From NCBI GenBank assembly GCA_041481485.1, contig JBGPBY010000233.1:1-11093 (forward strand): a DNA stretch of 11,093 bases. The letters run 5' to 3'. Below, piece after piece: positions 7,557 to 11,093 of this stretch (its first letter is position 1; each line of letters starts with the position of its first letter). The position numbers were made by a program, and so were the translations under genes. The DNA comes from JBGPBY01 sp041481485 (GTDB lineage: Bacteria > Acidobacteriota > Terriglobia > 20CM-2-55-15). The notes under the pieces are model-generated. The model made no database searches and was not told where the DNA came from. It worked only from the letters and a program-made list of their open reading frames with translations.

Positions 7557-7565
7557 AACCAAATG

Positions 7566-7581
7566 TTGGACGAAGGTCCAA
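7566..7581 (+). promoter_or_regulatory. Hairpin in the regulator-kinase gap
   Basis: TTGGAC (7566-7571), tetraloop GAAG and GTCCAA (7576-7581) pair perfectly. It starts 9 bases after the regulator stop and ends 38 bases before the kinase start. It could lower readthrough from regulator to kinase. No T-run follows. Confidence 0.35.
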
Positions 7582-7619
7582 TTGTTCCGAGCAACGTTAC
7601 AGTGCAGCATCTGTAGGTC

Positions 7620-8408
7620 ATGTCACGGCCAAAACGGTACGTTTCTTCGCCGGAAAGAAACAACGCAAGGCTTCGCCGGATTTCCCGCCGGAGCAGAACG
7701 GTAGAAACGATGGAAACGCGGCGAAAATCGGTCCTGACCATTCTGCTGAATGCGCAGGATGATGAACGCCGGCGCATCTCTCGTGAAATTCACGACGATC
7801 TGGGTCCCAGAATCTGGGAGATTGGATTTCACGTCCGCCAGATCGTTGCCGGCACGGAACTCCCCAAAAGCATTGTGTCGAAGTTACACGACGTAATGAA
7901 CAAGACCGCAGAGCTTGGAAATGTCATCCGCAATCTCTCTCATCAGCTGCATTCGCCCGTATTGGAAATTGCCGGTCTGGCAGCCGGTCTTCGCTCATTA
8001 TGCCGGGATTTTCAGGGTAAGCTCGGAATACCGATCGTTTTCACCAGCTGTTCTGATCTGAAGAATGTTCCCAATGAAATCGCTCTGTGTCTCTACCGCA
8101 TCGCCCAGGAATCTCTGAACAACATTGGCAAACATTCCGGAGCAAGGAATGCGAGTGTTCAGGTCTCGCGTACGCTCAGAAAAATACATTTGCGGATATC
8201 GGATTCCGGAATCGGCTTCACCCTGGGTTCTCAGACAGGCAATGGTCTGGGGTTAATCAGCATGACGGAACGAGCACAATTGCTGGATGGCTCGCTCCAA
8301 ATCAGAACGCATCCGGGCGGCGGTACTCAAGTTCATGTCTCGCTGCCTTTGCTGCGCGGAAGGCCCTCTGGAGCCCGCACTGGCGCGCGAGCTGAGGCCG
8401 CAACGTAA
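7620..8408 (+). CDS. Cytosolic NarX/UhpB-type (HisKA_3) sensor histidine kinase without sensor domain
   Basis: 262 residues from ATG 7620; an in-frame ATG at 7710 (residue 31) would give 232 residues. The first 30 residues hold 9 arginines and look unlike a kinase N-terminus, so the later start is possible. HisKA_3: DDERRRISREIHDDLGPRI with phosphoacceptor H58. HATPase_c: N-box with N167/N168 (YRIAQESLNNIGKHSGA), G1 box DSGIGF (D195, G197, G199) and G2 box GNGLGL (207-212). All catalytic motifs are intact. The protein has no membrane helix, PAS or GAF region, so it must receive its signal from a partner or rely on an unidentified N-terminal segment. HisKA_3 kinases normally pair with NarL-type regulators, whereas the adjacent regulator is FixJ-type. 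Same strand, 63 bases after it. Confidence 0.9.
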   Translation: MSRPKRYVSSPERNNARLRRISRRSRTVETMETRRKSVLTILLNAQDDERRRISREIHDDLGPRIWEIGFHVRQIVAGTELPKSIVSKLHDVMNKTAELGNVIRNLSHQLHSPVLEIAGLAAGLRSLCRDFQGKLGIPIVFTSCSDLKNVPNEIALCLYRIAQESLNNIGKHSGARNASVQVSRTLRKIHLRISDSGIGFTLGSQTGNGLGLISMTERAQLLDGSLQIRTHPGGGTQVHVSLPLLRGRPSGARTGARAEAAT

Positions 8409-8460
8409 GAGAGATCATGTAGTGGGTCAGTTTGAAATTTGCGACAGCGTCCCCCTGTAG

Positions 8461-8479
8461 GCGCGGTCTGTGACCGCGC
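8461..8479 (-). repeat. Palindromic repeat core, copy C
   Basis: Arms GCGCGGTC and GACCGCGC around loop TGT. Preceded by CTGTAG, so it faces the other way from copies A, B and D. The loop is the only difference from copy D. Confidence 0.9.
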
Positions 8480-8533
8480 GCAATCTCTCGTTTATGGATT
8501 CTCAATTCGAGGAATCCCAGTGTGAAAAACTCT

Positions 8534-8558
8534 GCGCGGTCATAGACCGCGCCTACAG
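8534..8558 (+). repeat. Palindromic repeat core, copy D
   Basis: GCGCGGTC, loop ATA, GACCGCGC, then CTACAG. Identical over 25 bases to copy B at 116-140, more than 8 kb away. Confidence 0.9.
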
Positions 8559-8605
8559 GGGGACGCGGATTTCAAACTGACTCATTACCAAGATCGAGTA
8601 ACCGG

Positions 8606-8619
8606 TGAGTTCGAACTCA
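8606..8619. repeat. 14-bp perfect palindrome over the kinase stop codon
   Basis: TGAGTTCGAACTCA reads the same on both strands and includes the minus-strand kinase stop TGA. As a site it could bind a dimer; as RNA the four central bases would be the loop. It may be coincidence. Confidence 0.4.
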
Positions 8620-9483
8620 GTCCCCAGGGCGGCCAACTCCTGCTTTGCGCGTCTTTGCATTCAGGGCTGGAAGCGCGAAGTGAAATTCCGCTCCCCTTTC
8701 AGCACCCGGATTTGCCCAGATGTTCCCGCCATGCGACTCGATGATCGACCGCGCGATAGACAGCCCCATTCCCATGCCCGATTTCTTTGTCGTGTAAAAC
8801 GGTTCGAATACTTTCTGCTCCATCCCGTTCGGAAGGCCGGAACCGTTGTCCTGAACAACCACATGCACTGAGCGATCGACGCTCATTTCAGTGCGAATGG
8901 CCACCGTTCCCGGATCGCGATTCGACAACGACACTGCCTCGACCGCGTTAATGAGGAGATTCAGGACAACCTGCTTCAACTGAACGCGGTCGCCCTCGAC
9001 GACAGACAAGTCGGGTGCGAGATTCACATCGAGGGAAACCTGACGAAGGAGCAGATCTTTGTTCACCAGCTTCGTGACCTCCTGAACGACTTCATTTACG
9101 CTGATGGGGATTCGTTCCGTTGCATGGTGGCTGGCAAGTTCCCGTATTCGAACGATCACTTCACTGGCTCGCAGATCGTCGTCGACAATGTCCTGTAGAA
9201 TCGCCTGCAACTCTTCGGCCTGAACGCGAGAAGATGAAAGCAGATGGATTGCCGTCTGCGCATTCAAGAGAATGCTGGTCAGCGGTTGATTGACTTCGTG
9301 GGCAAGAGACGCGGCAAGTTCTCCCAGGGCCGAAACGCGCGACAGATGCGTCAGGTGTTCTCGCGTTTGTTCTGAATCCTTCTCAGCGCGCTTGCGCCGT
9401 GAGCGCTCGATCAGAAACCCTGTGATTAACATGAACTGGAGAAAGACAAGAAGTCCCGCTTCCACCATCTTTAGGAAATCCAC
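8617..9483 (-). CDS. Membrane-anchored HisKA sensor histidine kinase, sensorless
   Basis: 288 residues from a GTG at 9483 (an ATG at residue 6, position 9468, is an alternative; neither has a clear ribosome site). One membrane helix at about residues 9-25 (AGLLVFLQFMLITGFLI), then a basic, coiled linker (ERSRRKRAEKDSEQTREHL). HisKA: ALGELAASLAHEVNQPLTSI with phosphoacceptor H62. HATPase_c: N-box NLLINAVEA (N175, N179), G1 box QDNGSGLP (D212), F-box VFEPFYTTKKSG and G2 box GMGMGLSIA (236-244). All motifs are complete. It resembles FixL/DctB-like kinases. In many relatives this same helix-plus-linker follows a periplasmic binding domain, so this gene looks like one that lost, or never had, its N-terminal sensor. 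By class it suits the FixJ-type regulator at 6894. Convergent with the other kinase; divergent from the sulfatase. Confidence 0.9.
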   Translation of the reverse strand: MDFLKMVEAGLLVFLQFMLITGFLIERSRRKRAEKDSEQTREHLTHLSRVSALGELAASLAHEVNQPLTSILLNAQTAIHLLSSSRVQAEELQAILQDIVDDDLRASEVIVRIRELASHHATERIPISVNEVVQEVTKLVNKDLLLRQVSLDVNLAPDLSVVEGDRVQLKQVVLNLLINAVEAVSLSNRDPGTVAIRTEMSVDRSVHVVVQDNGSGLPNGMEQKVFEPFYTTKKSGMGMGLSIARSIIESHGGNIWANPGAERGAEFHFALPALNAKTRKAGVGRPGD

Positions 9484-9549
9484 AATTCAAAATTAAGTGT
9501 AAATTTGTCCGCGTCTTCTCGGGCAGTCTCAACCGTTCTCTGTTCGTCC

Positions 9550-9585
9550 AACCCCTGGGAGGGGTTAATGGGATTCCTGATCCCA
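9550..9585. promoter_or_regulatory. Two adjacent hairpins upstream of the HisKA kinase
   Basis: AACCCCT (9550-9556), loop GGG and AGGGGTT (9560-9566) pair perfectly. The next, TGGGAT (9569-9574), loop of 5 and ATCCCA (9580-9585), also pair perfectly. They lie in the kinase leader region on the minus strand, so they may control its expression. No protein site is recognised. Confidence 0.4.
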
Positions 9586-9656
9586 CCGCGGTTTCTTTGG
9601 AGTCTGCTCAAGCTACCGTGAGGAGGAGTCGCTGTCAATCTTTTCGATGGTTTCGG

Positions 9657-9699
9657 TGGATCAGTTTGAATTCCACTGGAGGGGTGTGTTCTATGCCCC
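9657..9699. repeat. Degenerate relative of the MITE-like element end
   Basis: TGGATCAGTTTGAA (9657-9670) matches the left end of the 8423-8584 element with one mismatch over 14 bases. It is followed by TTCCACTGGAGGGG, close to the opposite-strand outer flank of copy B (TTCCACTGTAGGCGCGG). A weak TTCTATGCCCC then follows, as in the core TCTATGACCGCCC. This looks like an old copy of the same family. It runs into the large hairpin, sharing bases from 9691 on. Confidence 0.45.
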
Positions 9700-9795
9700 A
9701 AAATGACAATTGAACATTGATCAGTGAACAATGAACATTTTCCCGAAATGTTCATTGTTCACTGATCAATGTTCAATTGTCATTTTGGGGCATAG
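9691..9795. repeat. Perfect 50-bp inverted repeat with 5-base loop (105-bp hairpin)
   Basis: The left arm 9691-9740 (beginning CTATGCCCC) and right arm 9746-9795 (ending GGGGCATAG) are exact reverse complements around the loop TCCCG. The arms are AT-rich inside and contain repeated TGTTCA/TGAACA words. It lies in the divergent spacer between the HisKA kinase and the sulfatase. There is no coding frame of note. Long perfect palindromes of this size are usually unstable in genomes unless recently formed or maintained, so this may be a recent insertion or a functional hairpin. It begins directly at the end of the degenerate repeat. Confidence 0.95.
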
Positions 9796-9846
9796 GCCAA
9801 TCGCGCTCCACCTAAGGACCTGCTCCGTCTTACAGTTCTTGGCCGG

Positions 9847-9922
9847 TAAAATATGGGCGAGACTGCGATTCGGTAGCAAAGAGAGTTTCCCCGTCAGACT
9901 GAACCTGAAATCAAAGGAAGGA
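9847..9922 (+). promoter_or_regulatory. Sulfatase upstream region with -10-like box and ribosome site
   Basis: TAAAAT (9847-9852) resembles a -10 box, but no good -35 lies at the right distance. AGGAAGGA (9915-9922) is a strong ribosome site before ATG 9926 and fixes that start. In the gene-free spacer 9484-9925, apart from the hairpins and repeats listed, nothing else is recognised. Confidence 0.35.
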
Positions 9923-9925
9923 ACA

Positions 9926-11093
9926 ATGCCATCAGCCAAAAGTTCAGCGGCAACCGGGCCGAATATTCTGTTCATCATGGCCGACGATATCGGCTGGTTC
10001 AATGTCAGCGCATACAACCACGGCATCATGGGATACCGGACGCCAAATATCGATCGCATCGCCAAAGAAGGCGCTCTCTTCACGGACTTTTACGGACAAC
10101 AAAGCTGCACTGCAGGACGGGCTGCGTTCATCACCGGCCAGGCTCCCATTCGCACCGGTCTGACGAAAGTTGGTATGCCCGGATCCAAACTTGGACTCAG
10201 CGCCGAAGATCCCACGATTGCTCAATGCCTCAAGCACCTGGGGTACGCCACAGGACAGTTTGGAAAAAACCACCTTGGAGATCGCAACGAACACCTCCCA
10301 ACCGTCCATGGATTCGATGAGTTCTTCGGCAATCTTTACCACCTCAATGCAGAAGAGGAACCGGAGAGTCCGGACTATCCGAAGGATCCTGAATTTCGCA
10401 GGAGGTTCGGACCGCGCGGTGTGTTGCGTTGCAAGGCAACGCAAAAGGACGATAACACCATCGATCCGCAATTCGGCAAGGTCGGCAAACAGGTGATCGA
10501 GAACACTGGCCCGCTCAACAAGAAGCGGATGGAAACGGTCGACGAAGAATTTCTCGGATCCGCCCTGAATTTCATGGAACGCAAGTCCAAGGAAGGCAAG
10601 CCGTGGTTTTGTTACTTCAATACCACGCGAATGCATATCTGGACGCACCTTAAACCGGCTTCGGTCGGGAAAACCGGTTTGGGCGTTTACCCCGACGGAA
10701 TGGTCGAACTGGATGGCTATGTAGGACAACTCCTCACGAAACTTGAAGACCTCGGCGTTTCAGACAACACCGTTGTTGTATTCACGACGGACAATGGCGC
10801 AGAAGTGATGTCCTGGCCAGATGGCGGATCGACGCCATTCCGTGGGGAGAAGGACACTAACTGGGAGGGCGGCTGGCGGATTCCCTTTCTGATGCGGTGG
10901 CCCGGCGTGATCGAGCCCGGCCGTGTAATCAACGACGTTTGCTCGCTTCAGGACATGATTCCGACGTTTGCGGCTGCTGCCGGTGAGCCAGGCCTCGTGG
11001 AGAAGATGAAAAAGGGATACACCATGGACGGCAACAAATTCAAAGTTCACCTGGATGGCGTCAACCTTCTTCCATTTCTCAAAGACGAGCAGG
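9926..11093 (+). CDS. Arylsulfatase-family sulfatase, 3' end cut by the window
   Basis: 389 codons are open to the window edge with no stop; family members are usually about 500-550 residues, so roughly a fifth to a third is missing. Sulfatase (alkaline-phosphatase fold) motifs: NILFIMADDIGWFN with metal ligands D20, D21; the formylglycine site at C61 in SCTAGRAAFITGQ (R65); K114 and H116 in FGKNHLGDR; D289 and N290 in TTDNGAE. The modified cysteine context is C-x-A-x-R, not the common C-x-P-x-R. The family hydrolyses sulfate esters after C61 is converted to formylglycine; the substrate is unknown. Only 12 polar residues precede the catalytic core, so no signal peptide is visible and the protein may be cytoplasmic. 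The ATG is supported by AGGAAGGA. It diverges from the kinase across the big hairpin. Confidence 0.93.
   Translation, partial: MPSAKSSAATGPNILFIMADDIGWFNVSAYNHGIMGYRTPNIDRIAKEGALFTDFYGQQSCTAGRAAFITGQAPIRTGLTKVGMPGSKLGLSAEDPTIAQCLKHLGYATGQFGKNHLGDRNEHLPTVHGFDEFFGNLYHLNAEEEPESPDYPKDPEFRRRFGPRGVLRCKATQKDDNTIDPQFGKVGKQVIENTGPLNKKRMETVDEEFLGSALNFMERKSKEGKPWFCYFNTTRMHIWTHLKPASVGKTGLGVYPDGMVELDGYVGQLLTKLEDLGVSDNTVVVFTTDNGAEVMSWPDGGSTPFRGEKDTNWEGGWRIPFLMRWPGVIEPGRVINDVCSLQDMIPTFAAAAGEPGLVEKMKKGYTMDGNKFKVHLDGVNLLPFLKDEQ

Larger units (their letters stand above)
8423..8584. mobile_element. MITE-like element with long inverted arms (contains core copies C and D)
   Basis: The outer ends TGGGTCAGTTTGAAAT (8423-8438) and ATTTCAAACTGACTCA (8569-8584) are inverted copies with one mismatch. 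The arms continue inward through CGTCCCCCTGTAG (8448-8460), matched by CTACAGGGGGACG (8553-8565), to the palindromic cores. Core C is GCGCGGTC-TGT-GACCGCGC (8461-8479); core D is GCGCGGTC-ATA-GACCGCGC (8534-8552). Left and right arms differ mainly by a 6-base indel near 8439-8447. The middle (8480-8533) holds a further inverted repeat, GGATTC (8496-8501) and GAATCC (8512-8517). No reading frame fills it. It lies between two convergent kinase genes, so its RNA could fold at both 3' ends. It is non-autonomous if mobile; no target duplication was identified with certainty. Confidence 0.8.

Noticed and set aside
6852..7610. Minus-strand frame of 252 codons over the response regulator
   Set aside because: The opposite strand encodes a complete REC-LuxR protein with all key residues. 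The antisense product has no domain features.
8423..8584. CRISPR-like or tandem repeat array
   Set aside because: The units are inverted, only two in number, and have no uniform spacers; no cas genes are present.
9471..9755. Small minus-strand frame in the spacer before the HisKA kinase, possibly a lost sensor domain
   Set aside because: It is in a different frame from the kinase, overlaps the hairpin, and shows no similarity to periplasmic binding or PAS domains.
9691..9795. Retron-type msr-msd or other reverse-transcribed hairpin
   Set aside because: No reverse transcriptase gene is in the window and the conserved priming features are not visible.
9691..9795. Intrinsic transcription terminator
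   Set aside because: It lies upstream of both flanking genes, the stem is far longer than usual, and no T-run follows on either strand.
9944..10729. Minus-strand frame of 261 codons at the right end
   Set aside because: It is antisense to the sulfatase, which carries all family motifs.

Overview
The window is ordinary chromosomal DNA of moderately high GC content (estimated by eye, not counted) from an uncultured-type environmental bacterium. The gene mix fits Acidobacteriota (Solibacter/Bryobacter-like) best: a DUF1254/DUF1214 protein, a secreted BNR/Asp-box propeller, a DUF937-OmpA fusion, LuxR-type two-component genes and a sulfatase. Planctomycetota, Verrucomicrobiota or a deltaproteobacterial lineage cannot be excluded. 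No rRNA, tRNA, CRISPR array, integrase or transposase gene was seen.

Layout. 1-145: two palindromic repeats plus a decayed half copy, lying just downstream of a minus-strand DUF1254/DUF1214 gene (146-1543). 1544-1781: divergent promoter region with a perfect 7+7 inverted repeat. 1782-8408: five plus-strand genes. These are an exported 14-repeat Asp-box propeller protein; a membrane-anchored DUF937-OmpA protein; a 521-residue protein of unknown function; a FixJ/TodT-type response regulator; and a cytosolic UhpB/NarX-type (HisKA_3) histidine kinase. Short hairpins sit in the gaps. 8423-8584: a 162-bp MITE-like element with long inverted arms, built from the same palindromic core as the repeats at the window start. 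8617-9483 (minus): a second histidine kinase, of the HisKA type, with one membrane segment and no sensor domain. 9484-9925: gene-free divergent spacer dominated by a perfect 50-bp inverted repeat with a 5-nt loop. 9926-end: a sulfatase, cut by the window edge, that was found by direct translation because it has no stop inside the window.

How the genes fit together. The clearest functional unit is the signalling cluster of one response regulator and two kinases of different classes. By family precedent the regulator (FixJ-like) matches the minus-strand HisKA kinase better than the adjacent HisKA_3 kinase. The propeller and the DUF937-OmpA protein look like cell-envelope proteins. The sulfatase shares its upstream spacer with the HisKA kinase, so joint control is possible but unproven. 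The most distinctive content is non-coding: a family of palindromic elements (at least four good cores, plus degenerate copies) and the separate 105-bp hairpin. I found no convincing new defence or enzymatic system.
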